DNA of 64,000 nucleotides from Chrysopilus asiliformis. Taxonomy: Eukaryota > Arthropoda > Insecta > Diptera > Rhagionidae. A model generated the notes under the pieces. The model was not told where the DNA came from and made no database searches. It saw only the letters and a program-made list of their open reading frames with translations. The stretch lies in the NCBI GenBank assembly GCA_964034945.1, contig OZ035962.1:101378284-101442283 (forward strand). The letters run 5' to 3'. Position numbers and translations under genes: made by a program. Shown in pieces: positions 10,071 through 21,354 of this stretch. The first letter of the stretch is position 1; the number at the start of each line of letters is the position of its first letter.

Positions 10071-11363
10071 ACACATGGATCAATAAGTCCCGAGACTAAC
10101 AATGAAAACAACATTTTTTTTGCCAAATTTTTTTTTATTCATCAATATAATCACCTTTTAGGGTGATACAATCGTTCCAACGCTTTTCCAATTTTTCAAT
10201 ACCATGTTTATAAAAAAAAATATCTTTCGCTTCAAAATAAGCTTCAGTTTCAGCGATGACCTCCTCATTTGAGCCAAATCTTTTTCCCTGGAGCATTTTT
10301 TTAAGATCAGCAAAGAGCCAGTAGTCACTGGGGGCTAAATCTGGCGAGTATGGGGGGTGGGGAAGCAGATGAAAGCCCAATTCGTTCAATTTTGCCATTG
10401 TTTTCATCGACTTGTGGCAGGGTGCATTGTCTTGGTGAAAAAGGATTTTTTTTCTCTGCATGTGCGGTCGTTTTTTTGCGATTTCCTCCTTCAAACGCAC
10501 CAGCAAGTCAATATAATAATCACTGTTGATCGATTTACCTTTTTCGAGGTAGTCAATGAAAATCACGCCATGCGTATCCCAAAAAACTGACGCCATGACT
10601 TTGCCAGCTGACTGCTGCGTTTTCGGACGCTTCGGACGGCTTTCGCCAGCTGTGCGCCGCTCAGATGACTGCCGCTTCGACTCTGGAGTGTAGTGATGTA
10701 TCCATGTTTCGTCCATGGACACGTAACGACGCAAGAAATCTTTTTTATTGCGAGTAAATAGCGATAAACAGCTTTCTGAATCATCGACTCGTTGCTGTTT
10801 TTGTTCCATCGAAAGCAATCGCGGCACCCACTTGGAAAAAACCTTTTTCATGCTCAATTTTTCATGAAGGATAGTAAATGCACTTCCATATGATATCTGT
10901 GTTATCTCAGTAATCTCACGGAGCTTCACTTTACGATCTTTCATTATAATTTTTGTCACTTCACTCACATTTTCCGGTGTAACGGCTTCCACAGGTCTAC
11001 CCGAGCGTTCCGCGTCATTTGTGTCGGTACGACCACGTTTAAACTCGGCAAACCACCGACAAATCGTTGCTTTTGATGGACAAGAGTCCGGGTAACATTT
11101 TTCAATCCATTGTTTCGCTTGCACGGTGTTTTTACCCATTAAAAAACAATGTTTTATCAGAACACGAAACTCGGTTTTTTCCATTTTTTAAACAAACTAC
11201 AAAACGACTTTACTCCAACCTCGATAACTCAGCTGTTTCTGGTCCGATCGACTTAAAATTTTGACACGTTTCAAGCAAAGGTTAGTACTCTAGAAAGACG
11301 TGGTTACTGGTTTACTACGAGCGTCATCTCTGGGTTAGTCTCGGGACTTATTGATCCATGTGT
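10071..11363 (-). mobile_element. Complete mariner element, irritans type
   Basis: It is 1293 bp long with perfect 30-bp inverted ends (10071-10100 and 11334-11363) beginning ACACATGGATCAATAAGTCC. TA lies at 10069-10070 and 11364-11365, the mariner target duplication. It carries one uninterrupted transposase frame on the - strand with short non-coding flanks. Perfect ends plus an open frame indicate a young insertion. It may be able to move, but that is inference. Confidence 0.97.
10135..11184 (-). CDS. Mariner transposase, apparently intact
   Basis: A 349-aa protein, within a residue or two of the usual length of irritans-type mariner transposases (for example Himar1). The N-terminal half (about 1-110) carries the two helix-turn-helix DNA-binding regions. 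The catalytic domain has aspartates at D158 (MDETWIHHY), D252 (HQDNAPCH) and D287 (SPDLAPSD). There are 34 residues between the last two, giving the DD34D signature. The linker motif normally WVPREL or WVPHEL reads WVPRLL at 119-124, so the usual Glu is Leu; that Glu-containing motif is tied to dimer contacts in known mariners. No stop or frameshift was seen. The start is the first Met, 150 nt inside the terminal repeat. It would cut and paste the element at TA sites. Confidence 0.96.
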   Translation of the reverse strand: MEKTEFRVLIKHCFLMGKNTVQAKQWIEKCYPDSCPSKATICRWFAEFKRGRTDTNDAERSGRPVEAVTPENVSEVTKIIMKDRKVKLREITEITQISYGSAFTILHEKLSMKKVFSKWVPRLLSMEQKQQRVDDSESCLSLFTRNKKDFLRRYVSMDETWIHHYTPESKRQSSERRTAGESRPKRPKTQQSAGKVMASVFWDTHGVIFIDYLEKGKSINSDYYIDLLVRLKEEIAKKRPHMQRKKILFHQDNAPCHKSMKTMAKLNELGFHLLPHPPYSPDLAPSDYWLFADLKKMLQGKRFGSNEEVIAETEAYFEAKDIFFYKHGIEKLEKRWNDCITLKGDYIDE

Positions 11364-11387
11364 TAAACCTATGATTTTTCTTTAAGG

Positions 11388-12193
11388 GACGCCCTAGTAA
11401 CATTGGCTCATCAGTTCTCTACACTATCAAAGGAAAAACGCACACAATTCAGTTATATTTCAGTTGTGTTGGGCGAACATAAGGTGGTGTGCTTATATAC
11501 AGAATTATTTGTGGAAAAAAACTTCACAGTAAATGGATTTAAACACTTTGAGTTTGACTCATCATGAGCCGTCCATGACTGATCATGTAATGTCGACGAG
11601 GCGATGCGTTCGGCATCGATTCGTAACCCACTTCATGTGTTTCCGAAGTTCGTTCGGTTTTACCTTTCACTCTGGAACTGAAATGCTTGAAAACGATTTA
11701 TTTTCAGTCTCAGTTAAAGTGCAATTGGAGAAAGATGTCCATCAAGTTTAGTATGCTTCAGTTCTTCAATTTATGAGTTCATCAAGTTTATGCTTCAGTT
11801 CTTCAATTTTAGGTTTCATGAGTTCATCAATTTTGGTGAATTCATAAAAATAATGAATTCATCAAAATGCTTACTGATGAGGTAGGCAATTCGGCTAGCC
11901 ATGAGTTTACCAATGAGCAGTCATCAATACATCATCAGTACAGCGCATGAATCATTGGTACAAATGAGTATATAATGAGCAGTCATCAATACATCATCAG
12001 TACGGCGAGCCATTATACTCATCGAGAGGCTCATGCGTAGGTCATCGAAGGAATCATGAGTAAAAATGGGTATATAATGACGAGTCATGATGACAATATT
12101 TCCCAGGTCTAGAACAAAAATCATCATGACAATCACCTGTTCGCGATTATGAGCTCATCGATGAGCTCATGATGATCGTGCTACTAGGGCGTC
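11388..12193. mobile_element. Probable MITE with GACGCCCTAGTA ends, rich in TCATGA words
   Basis: The 12-bp ends GACGCCCTAGTA (11388) and TACTAGGGCGTC (12193) are perfectly inverted, and weaker inversion continues inside. Internal direct repeats include TCATCAAGTTTATGCTTC (twice near 11745-11810) and CAGTCATCAATACATCATCA (11920 and 11980). No clear target duplication was seen. It begins 24 bp from the mariner. The same CTAGGGCGTC word ends a Helitron-like copy at 52775, so an alternative reading is two opposed Helitron 3' ends. Confidence 0.55.
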
Positions 12194-12199
12194 TCGCTG

Positions 12200-12800
12200 T
12201 TTGTTTGTAAGCCGATGGATGCTTTTGTGAGCATTTATTAACGAAAAAATAACAAACCAATACCTTATTTAATACATACGCTCGATTTATGATTTGAAAA
12301 GCATAAAAATCGGTTCCGTATTTAATATAATGGGCCATGTGGCATAAAACTGATAGCAGTCAACCGTATTGTACCTAAAAAAAAATCCGAAATACACCCA
12401 ATAATTTCAAATATTGAAAGAATTTAGTGACATTTACATCGGGTTGAATTTTGTTTTGAAATCATCGTTTTCCAATTTTACATTCGCCCTTCAGCGTTCG
12501 AGAAAACTGTTTTGCATAAGTTTGCATAAGGGGTGGAAGAAGAATAAAATTTTGAACTTACATACAATTTTTGTGTAATTTTTAATAATCTTTACTTTTT
12601 GAATAAATTTTTTTCATACGTACATATTTCGTACGATAAAATGTCTGTGATTTTTTATTATAATTGAATCATTCTGTATATTAAAAAACCATTATGTGTT
12701 TTACTAAAACTCACACTTTTTTCGTGTGACCATTTTAGAAGAGTTAAGCCTTTTCATTACAAAAATTATAGTTTTTTAAAATATTTACTTAAAATATAAA
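12200..12800. other. Intergenic A+T-rich stretch
   Basis: Nothing recognised apart from long A/T runs. Confidence 0.45.
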
Positions 12801-12822
12801 AGAAAACTTTTTTTTGGAAAAA

Positions 12823-12974
12823 ATGCACTGAAAAAAAGGAAAAAATATTTTTTTAGGTGCTGTGTATCAGAAATAAAAGCGAGATAAATATTTATTTTAT
12901 TTTTTATGCTTTATCAAGCTTTTATTTCTGATACATAGCACCCAAAAATTTTTTTTATTCCTTTTTAGTACATT
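12823..12974. mobile_element. Fold-back element, ATGCACTGAAAAAAAGG arms
   Basis: Two arms of about 60 bp are inverted. Each contains a GGTGCTGTGTATCAGAAATA segment, separated by an A/T-rich centre. A partial second member of the family, with the same left arm, lies at 17948-18050. Confidence 0.75.
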
Positions 12975-13029
12975 GTTTCTAAATAAAAAAATCTTGAAAT
13001 CAAGCTTTCTCTGAAGTGAGGAGACTTAA

Positions 13030-13507
13030 GCGGCCCCTACACGTTCAATCTTGCAGTCAATCATGCTGTCACAACAAAAAGCTTATTTGCACTAGACGCT
13101 CAATCATGCACGCAAGCATCAGTTAATTCGAAACAGCTAAACCGACAGCACGTAGCACAAATATGAATTTAAAAAAAAATTTTTGTCCTTATATTTTTCG
13201 CTTTTCGTCATCCACAACTCACTTCTTTGTCTATATAGCTCGAAAAAGGATTCCCATATGTGTTTTATATACGAGATATTTTCACTACTAAAAGTTACGC
13301 TGAAATGACGAATTGATTGACAGCTTCGCCATACACGTTCAAGCATGCTGTCATTCACAAAGTTCCCTTGAAAAATATCCAAATGATTTCGATATTGTCC
13401 AGCATGCTGGCAATCGTGGAATTTTGCATGACAGCATCACCATAGACGTTCAAAATGCTGTCACAGCATGCGATGATTGACTGCAAGATTGAACATGTAG
13501 AGACCGC
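13030..13507. mobile_element. 478-bp MITE, TTAA target, with repeated CATGCTGTCA
   Basis: The ends are GCGGCCCCTACACGTTCAAT and a near-complement. Inversion covers about 40 bp and TTAA flanks both sides (13026-13029 and 13508-13511). CATGCTGTCA or its complement recurs at least six times inside. The 81-codon frame on the - strand shows no domain. The flank suggests piggyBac-like mobilisation. Confidence 0.8.
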
Positions 13508-13549
13508 TTAAGGCCCAGTTCAAACGACGATACCCAAAATAAAGTGAAT

Positions 13550-13789
13550 TCTCTCTCTCTCTCTCTCTCTCGGCACTACAACCGATTTCCGATCTTAGCC
13601 TGCCGCAATGTCTCTCGCCAGAGGTCCCGGCCACGTGCCGATGTCCTCCAGTTTTGCATCCCAATTGTCTTCGCGTCTTGGTCAATGCCGTCTTGCCATC
13701 TGAGATTTGGTCTTCTTCGTCGCCTTGTTGTTAATAACCTACCGCAGAAGACTTTAGAGCCGGGTCACTTTCACTCATTCGAGTGACAG
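13550..13789 (-). mobile_element. 5'-truncated LINE tail with (GA)n end
   Basis: On the - strand the DNA reads, with frame breaks, as the extreme C-terminus of a non-LTR reverse transcriptase polyprotein: VFCGRLL, an RRRRRPNLRW stretch, then NWRTSARGRDLWRETLRQAK. This RW...NW..A.DR..WR pattern is typical of RTE/CR1-type elements. The 3' end is a GA microsatellite (13550-13571 as CT). Related copies lie at 34497, 51694 and 57288. Confidence 0.8.
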
Positions 13790-14100
13790 TAACTCATTAG
13801 TGATGAAGTACCGTACGCGAAATCTATAGTTTCTTTGTAAACACAAGAAAAAAATATTATAAAATACAAGAAAACACTGTTAATGTATTCAATCCGACGA
13901 GAAACTCGGTGACTCAAGGCATTTTCGAGTCTTTCGAGGGTTGAGTTTCCTCCAACTGATTGCTAACGATTAGTTCAATAACAAACGGTCAATATTTTTT
14001 TTTTTGATGTTTGTGTATTTTATCCTTTTCTTCATTCTGTATTTGATTGGTAAAACTAACAATCAAAAGTAACACCTGACTTTCATCACGTTTATTCATT
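13790..14100. other. Intergenic, nothing recognised
   Basis: A+T-rich with one long T run near 13995. No exon or element boundaries were seen. Confidence 0.4.
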
Positions 14101-14430
14101 AAAGACCCCAGTCGATGGTTTCAAAAAGTTTTGAAAAGCGTCAGCCATTTTGTTTTTCCTTGAGTTTTCAATACACACTGATAATTCTTTCCAAAGTTTT
14201 TTTCATTTGATACCCCACACGATGGGTAATTGGTTTATTCGATTTGAACAAAATGCCGTCTGTCGTCCGTAATTTCATGATTTTAACCGCCATTTTGTTT
14301 TTTGTTGAGTTTCCAATTCACACTGATAATTATTTTCCGAAGCCCTCTCGTTTAAGACCCCACACGATGAACATTTCGTTTGTTCGATTTGGGCAAAATG
14401 GCGTTTGTTGGCCACCATTTTGTTCTTTTT
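14101..14430 (+). repeat. Diverged tandem duplication around GCCATTTTGTTTTT
   Basis: Units of about 120 to 140 bp share CACACTGATAATT, ACCCCACACGATG and GCCATTTTG. They start near 14149, 14290 and 14410. No protein was recognised in the overlapping short frames. Confidence 0.65.
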
Positions 14431-15650
14431 TTCGTAGATGCATACACAAATGATTGAAAGTGGGTCAGTATTAGATTACATAATTTGACCCTGAGTAACA
14501 GACAAACAAAAAAAAACAAGCTAAATAAAAGCATTTAAAAAATATGATGGGTTTTAAGGCTTGAACGTACACATTTTTTGAATTTATTAAAAACCGACAA
14601 AAACAATCTTACCCTATAACCGAAAAAAAAATCTCTGACGCATTTTCAGTTATGTTTGGAACCTTGAATTGGTTTATGATATCTGATTGTATTGTTTCCA
14701 TCCAAAGAATAACACTTTAACCCATTCTATCCCTTCCATCCACTCAAATATCCATCCAGACATATAGAAAAAATTTATTGTAACAAAACCCTCGTCCAAC
14801 AAATTTGTTTCATTTTCGGTTGCCATATGTCGGAATTTACTTAGGTTTCATGTGCGGTGAAATTGTTTGGCAAAATGTGAAAGCCCAAGTCAATAGCAAC
14901 TTTCTAGTTTATATTTACAGCAATAACAATTTCAGTGTTCATTTTCTCCTATATCCGTCGGATGTTCAAACTTATCTATAGCCACCACGATATACATTGG
15001 AGTTTTCAATATATTGCGAAATATGAATAAAATCTCCACTATCTGCAAATAGGTTTGGATTATTGCCGATTTTATAACCAATTGAAAATGTGATGGGGTT
15101 TTGAGGGGATTATAAGGCACTGCGATCATATTAGGGATAAAATACTGTTGTAATCAGGAATTTAATGACTTCACGAAACTTTTTATTGCAATCGTGATAA
15201 ATGAGGGGAAGAACGTTTTTTTTTTTGATCGATTTTATTGGATGTGATGTTCTTTGGTGGAGGTTTGCAAGAGGCTCATAAAAATAAGATACATGATAAA
15301 ATGTCCCCATTTAATGAAGGCAATAAAAAATGTTTATAATATGCAAATAATGATACTTATGGATAATAATAACAAAGTCGCCTATCAGTCCTGCTCTATA
15401 CATTTTCAAGTTACTTAATTAAATGATAATAAACTTCGTTATGACTCGCATATTTCATGCGAAAATTTTAATTGAATTTTATAAGACGAGAAGCTTTATG
15501 AAAATCTTTTCGTTTTTGTCAAATTATGAGAAAACATTAATTTCGCGTGGGATCATAAATCAAAATCTCTATCATTATACTGGATTTTTAAATCATAGCA
15601 TATACAAGTATATATATATATTTACTTAAGTATTATAAGGGCTTGTACTC
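14431..15650. other. Intergenic A+T-rich region
   Basis: About 1.2 kb with no recognisable gene or bounded repeat. Reading frames are short and of A/T-driven composition. Confidence 0.45.
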
Positions 15651-15654
15651 ATAA

Positions 15655-15736
15655 AAACCTTTTAATTTTACCCAAAAACATTTCCCGAGTTCTTCTGAGT
15701 CGATTTGAGCATTATTAAAAAAAATGTCTTTCTGCC
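15655..15736 (-). repeat. Family C fragment that seeds the octamer satellite
   Basis: It matches 45480-45565: both have an ACATTT..CCGAGT/GAGTCGATT segment followed by AAAATGTCTTTCTG or AAAATGTCCTTTGCTGACAG. In this copy the short GTCTG run has expanded into the satellite that follows. Confidence 0.65.
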
Positions 15737-16304
15737 TGTCAGTCTGTCAGTCTGTCAGTCTATCAGTCTATCAGTCTATCAGTCTATCAGTCTATCAGTC
15801 TATCAGTCTATCAGTCTATCAGTCTATCAGTCTATCAGTCTATCAGTCTATCAGTCTATCAGTCTATCAGTCTATCAGTCTATCAGTCTATCAGTCTATC
15901 AGTCTATCAGTCTATCAGTCTATCAGTCTATCAGTCTATCAGTCTATCAGTCTATCAGTCTATCAGTCTATCAGTCTATCAGTCTATCAGTCTATCAGTC
16001 TATCAGTCTATCAGTCTATCAGTCTATCAGTCTATCAGTCTATCAGTCTATCAGTCTATCAGTCTATCAGTCTATCAGTCTATCAGTCTATCAGTCTATC
16101 AGTCTATCAGTCTATCAGTCTGTCAGTCTGTCAGTCTGTCAGTCTGTCAGTCTGTCAGTCTGTCAGTCTGTCAGTCTGTCAGTCTGTCAGTCTGTCAGTC
16201 TGTCAGTCTGTCAGTCTGTCAGTCTGTCAGTCTGTCAGTCTGTCAGTCTGTCAGTCTGTCAGTCTGTCAGTCTGTCAGTCTGTCAGTCTGTCAGTCTGTC
16301 AGTC
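15737..16304 (+). repeat. Octamer satellite, 71 perfect copies in three blocks
   Basis: Three copies of TGTCAGTC (15737-15760) are followed by 45 copies of TATCAGTC (15761-16120), then 23 copies of TGTCAGTC (16121-16304). All copies are identical within a block. A short inverted GACAGACTG follows at about 16313. The two long frames over it encode only SLSVYQSI and SLSVCQSV repeats and are not treated as genes. Confidence 0.98.
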
Positions 16305-16309
16305 TGTTT

Positions 16310-17940
16310 AATAGACAGACTGAAATCTCTATTAAATAGATTAATGATTCCCACAATTTTGTCCTCAACCGATATCCGCTATCTTTTACCGTTATTGAGA
16401 TATTTTTATTAAAACATAAAAAACAAAATTTTTGCGAATTGCTTGCAAACTAACGATTTTTCGAAAAGGAAGATTTTTAAGGAATTATTCCACATAAGTT
16501 CAACTAGTCTGGAAATTGTGAAAATAAAAAAAGAAACGATATATCAGTGAGACAGAGAATGTGCAATTGACACAAAAACTACGCGAAAAGTCGGGCAGAG
16601 AAAAATATGTTGTATTTTCTTTCCGGAAATGGAATCTTTGGTATGCTTTGCAAAACGATTAGTTTTCTTTATATTTTGACGATCAACTGTCAAAAAAGCA
16701 ATAAAAATATTTGAATTGCATGCGTTATTCGATTGAAATTCATGACTCTACAGTATTTTCCATACATTTTAAAAGTTATATGAAAAATTCTGTTGTGGGT
16801 GTTCATGAGTTATATAACGAAGAACAAAAAGTAGGAAAAAACCCTGGGAAAAAAAATCGGTAACCAAATAAAATTGGTTCTAAGCAATTTCGTGAACAAA
16901 TCCAATGTCGATCCATTTCCTTTCTAACTAAAACCTTTTAGTTATTATTATTGTTTTTTTTACTCCTATTTACTCAACATCGACACACTAACGTAACCAA
17001 TTCAACTTTTTCCAAATTCACTTTTCCTTTTTTCTCTTTTTTATCATTGGTAACATAAAAGCCCTTACTTTGCAATTTGATGGAAAATCTAAACAACTTT
17101 GACCTGACTTTTTTTCCCCTGCAGAAGAAATTTTTTTACCTTTTTGAATATACGAGCATACATATTACGACTATAGAGAGGAAGTGTCAGGAAAATTGGA
17201 CAAAAGGAACCCATTCGGTCAAAGGAAATATCTTTGCCGGGGATTTAAAGAGTAAAAAAGCTAACAGTAGCTTCAGCACTGATAGAAAAATTCTCATGAC
17301 ATCGAGAAAAATTATCTGACGAATATTTTGAATGGCTGCTTATTGTTATCATGACTATTCACCCAAGAATATCTAAATCGTTTATGCATCCTTAAAAAGG
17401 ACAATTTTCACAAAAACCCTTACCTAAGATCTATGTCAATACGTTATGTTTAGTAGAGCCACGTATATTTTATGCATGAGTGTGTGTATTTGTTATTTTT
17501 CTCATGTGCATCATTAAAATTCCTTTTCGAGTGAAAAATATTTATGTCGCAGCGAATTATTGGCATGCAGAGGAAAAGAGATAGAAGACCGACCTAAAGT
17601 ATTTTCTCAGAATATTTTCCTTTTTTCCCTTTGTGACATTTTCAGGATTATAATTGACGTTTTCTCGTATATATGAGAAAGAGTGAATTCCCTTTTTATG
17701 CTTCATCATTTCCAAGTAAATAATGAATACGGTCTCGTCATGTAGCAGCAAAAAAAAACTTTAAATTTGGTTTTAAATATTTAACGTTTGGAAATTATAG
17801 ATTTTCATGTGCTTTAAGAATAAAATGTTTAATTCAAATGTTGTAATTTACTTGCACATATCCGATTGACTTGAAATATGATGACAATACAATTTTATAT
17901 TAAAAAAAAAATTGAAGAAAATTTAAAAAAAACTTTTTTT
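16310..17940. other. Intergenic region without recognised elements
   Basis: About 1.6 kb, A+T-rich. The frames at 17077-17319 and 17751-17557 have no domain, splice context or codon pattern that would support a gene. Confidence 0.45.
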
Positions 17941-17947
17941 TAGAAAA

Positions 17948-18050
17948 AATGCACTAAAAAGGAAAAAATAATTTTTTGGGAGCTGTGTATCAGAAATAAA
18001 AGCGAGATAAATATATTTTTCTTAATTTTAGGGTTGTTTTGACAGTTCTT
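17948..18050 (+). mobile_element. Partial second copy of the ATGCACT fold-back family
   Basis: Matches the left arm of 12823-12974 (ATGCACTAAAAAGGAAAAAA, then GAGCTGTGTATCAGAAATAA). A clear right arm is missing: the inverted GCTTTTAT segment near 18125 is much shorter. Confidence 0.6.
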
Positions 18051-18157
18051 ATGTGTCAACTGGCTTGTCTATATGACGTTTGTGTTCAGTACTCAGTGCC
18101 ATTTCATCATGAATAAACTTTTATAAGCTTTTATGCAAACCTTCGACATCAGCTTAA

Positions 18158-18611
18158 AGGCCTTCCTCCATTACCATGACTTCTGTAACTGCAAAAAAAT
18201 GCAGAAAACTAGAGCAAGATAGACTTATGTAGATCTAAAAAGGAATGACTGAATACAAGTTAAACGCTATCCCTTCCAGTTTTACAATTTTATAGCAATC
18301 ATATCAAACCTTATGCTATGAATATCATCTTCAAATTGGCATGGTAACAAAGCTTTTGACTATGTATGCGAAGGAGAAAAATGACATCACGCTATAATAA
18401 CAGTTTGAATGTATCCGTGCTTACTATTCACTGTGTGATTGTAGTAGAAATCGCCATAAAATCGCCATAAAAAAACAGGGGAAATTATTCTTGCAGTTGC
18501 CGACAAATTTTTGCAGTTGATTCTTATCTCCCTTTCTCGTCAACGTATCTTCACATAAATGTGTCTCTATTTTTTTGCAGTTGCCGAAGTCATGGTAATG
18601 GAGGGCGGCCT
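18158..18611. mobile_element. 454-bp MITE, TAA target duplication
   Basis: The inverted ends AGGCCTTCCTCCATTACCAT and complement agree over about 40 bp with a few mismatches. TAA flanks at 18155-18157 and 18612-18614. The AGGCC-type terminus and TWA duplication match the elements at 183 and 1466. Confidence 0.82.
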
Positions 18612-18820
18612 TAACCCATTCGGTATTTTGATGCCATATGGCATCATGCTAAAAAAATTGAATTGTCTTATTATTTATTTATTTTCAAACACTCTATTCT
18701 CATTCAGTGCACCTTTAAGTGCATTTGTGACCCAATTTTGATTTTTTGAGTAAAAAGCTGGACTACAGTGGACGTATTTGTAAAAAATAAAAATTTTTAA
18801 TTTTTCATGCTGGAAGTATA

Positions 18821-19747
18821 GGGGAAACTGGGGCACATTCGGCAAAGGGGCACATTCGGCATTGCCATTTTCAGTATCAAGAATGCTTCAGAAAGGAGCG
18901 ATCAAATACGTAAATGGACAATAATGCAATAACTTGAATTTAAATAAAGTCTGAGAGTTCTATTTCGGCGCTCAGAAGAGCAAGAGGTATTTTTGTGTTT
19001 TTCGGAAGTTTGATGTAATTTTCCCAAACAGGTACGTAAGGAATTTTTGAAGTCAATTTCGTCCGACGCTTAAAAAATTTCGCGCAAATAGCATTTAAAA
19101 ACATTAAGTTTCAATCCCGAAAGTAGAATGCCCTTTAATTTACAGTATTTTAGATAAAAAATCTGAAAACATTTAGCTGACACTTTTGGGGCACATTCGG
19201 CTTTCGTGATTTTAAGAAGTGAGATTGAATACATCCGTGATTTTAAGAAGAGAGATTGAATTTAAATTACTAAATTTAAATTATAGATTGAATTTAAATG
19301 AATCCTGTCGGCACATTTCGATATTCCACATAATATATTTTTAATATAAATTTCGATAACTATTTCGTGAAATAGGATTTTTCAATCATTCTTGTATGTG
19401 ATATGTAATGAATTTTTATTTTTTATTTTATTTTAAAGAATTAATAAAATGAATTCAAATCTAATAGTCTTTCAATTAGTAAAATCAAACAAATAACGTA
19501 TATTCGCCGAATGTGCCCCTTCAAAAGCCGAATGTGCCCCGGCATGGGGTACATTCAGCAAAATGGCTTCCTTTTTAAAATTAATGAAAATCGTATATTT
19601 CTTTAGAGCTACAAAAAAAATCTATTTCCTATTTAATAGTAAAATAATGAAAGTTTTTACAAATTTTCAAGATTTTCAAATTCATCAAACGAATTTGGCA
19701 GGAAATGGCTTTGAAAAAAAACCTGCCGAATGTGCCCCAGCTTCCCC
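18821..19747. mobile_element. 927-bp TA-flanked element with repeated GGGGCACATTCGGC
   Basis: The ends are GGGGAAACTGGGGCACATTC and near-complement, with TA outside (18819-18820 and 19748-19749). The word GGGGCACATTCGGC also recurs inside: directly at 18848 and 19191, and inverted at about 19505 and 19527. No transposase frame is present, so it is non-autonomous Tc1/mariner-like by its TA target. Confidence 0.85.
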
Positions 19748-19749
19748 TA

Positions 19750-21354
19750 CGCTGTAGGAAATTTTCCAGGATTCTCCGATCCCGATGGAGTGAAGTCGTG
19801 TTGTTGAGGAATTGGATTAAATGAGGCTGGTCTGCATATATGGTAGAATTATTTTGAACCGCTTAGGCTTAAAATATGCCAAGTCTGGATCATAAGGCGA
19901 TTGCTTAAAATTACAAACTCGTAAAAATCAAATAAAAAGTATTACCGCAATTTTTAAAGTTTTAATTAAATAAATAAATAAAAATAATACATTTTCCAGC
20001 CAAAATAAAACCACAAAAGATCCACAGGAATCCCAAATGAAATATTAAAACACATTATTATTGTTATTATCAAAATTATTGCCTAAGTGGATCAAACAAA
20101 TTTTAAAAGCAAAATATTTTCCCAATTAAATTGTTGGCCCCATTCCAAATTACTTCGGGAATTCTTCAATTTGATACTTGAAAGTAGAAAAGTAGCATTA
20201 GAATGTTCTAAACATCGTTTAGCGCTTTATTTCTATACTTTTAAGACTTTTCAACACCGCCATCCTACCTATGACAAAACAGATACGCAAAATGGAAAAT
20301 CATTGTTCAAAGACTTCCCGAAATACATCTCCAATTCCCCAAAAATTCCAAACGCGCCCCAAATAGGTAAGAGTGTAGGGCTGAAAACGCAAAACAAAAT
20401 AATTCCGCACAGGTCGTCTCTGGGTAATTAAAGATTTGTGTGAAATCGGCGTAATAATGTTATGTTCATTCTAATTAGAACATTAAAGCCGCTGTTTCAC
20501 CTGAGATGAGTTAAACACAATAGGACTACGTAATTAATGTGCGGTAGCATGGAATATTGATAACATTTTCATGGTTGAATGTTATCAAAATACGGTTAAA
20601 ATTGGATGATTGTGGCGTGGTGAACAAAAAGCCCTTCGTCGAGCTCTTGCCCTTCGTGAATTGAATCTTGGAATTTTCCCATTGAGAAAGCTCTTTCGAT
20701 TTGCCACAGCGTAATATAGCATAGAATATTCGTAGATGATTCGATTAATGTAAAATTATTATTATTTTGTAGGTTGAGTGGCTGCTGAAACATAAATAGC
20801 ACGCAAACTATTTTCGGATATGATGCGAAATTATGCATAATTTATTTCTTTTTAACAACATATGAATTATTTCCGACAACTTAATATCCGCAAGATAATT
20901 AAATCATATTTAATAGTTTCTTGTTGGTGAATTAATTATGAGTTTAATGAATATTAAAACTGCTATAATTTGTTTGAAAATTTGAAAAAAAAAACAAACT
21001 TTAAAGATTAAATATAATAAAAGTTTGAAAAATTTGAATTTTAATTTAAAAAAAATATTTTCTTTCGAGTTTTATCTGAACTTAATTTCGTTTTGATTAA
21101 GAAACAAAATATCAACAAATCAACTAAATTGCATAACTGTAGGGATAAAAAGGATATAATTTGCATAACATTAGGCGCAAAAATCGCGTGCCAAGAAATG
21201 TGAGATTTTCGGCGATGTTTTGACGATATCGTTACATTATTAATTAATTGTAGGTGGTTATGGTAAACACAAATTGATGTTTTTAAGGTAGTCCATTAAA
21301 AACGTCACGCGTGCACAAGAAACTGGAGGCGCCTATAGCGTGACAGCCCACAAA
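19750..21354. other. Intergenic region
   Basis: About 1.6 kb without a recognised gene. The 114-codon frame at 20087-20431 has no detectable domain. The composition is A+T-rich throughout. Confidence 0.45.

Noticed and set aside
15705..16412. 235-codon open frame of SLSVYQSI/SLSVCQSV repeats
   Set aside because: It is only the translation of the octamer satellite. Every frame is open because the unit has no stop, and there is no gene context.
20087..20431. 114-codon + strand frame
   Set aside because: No recognisable domain, no splice or promoter context, composition like the surrounding A+T-rich DNA.
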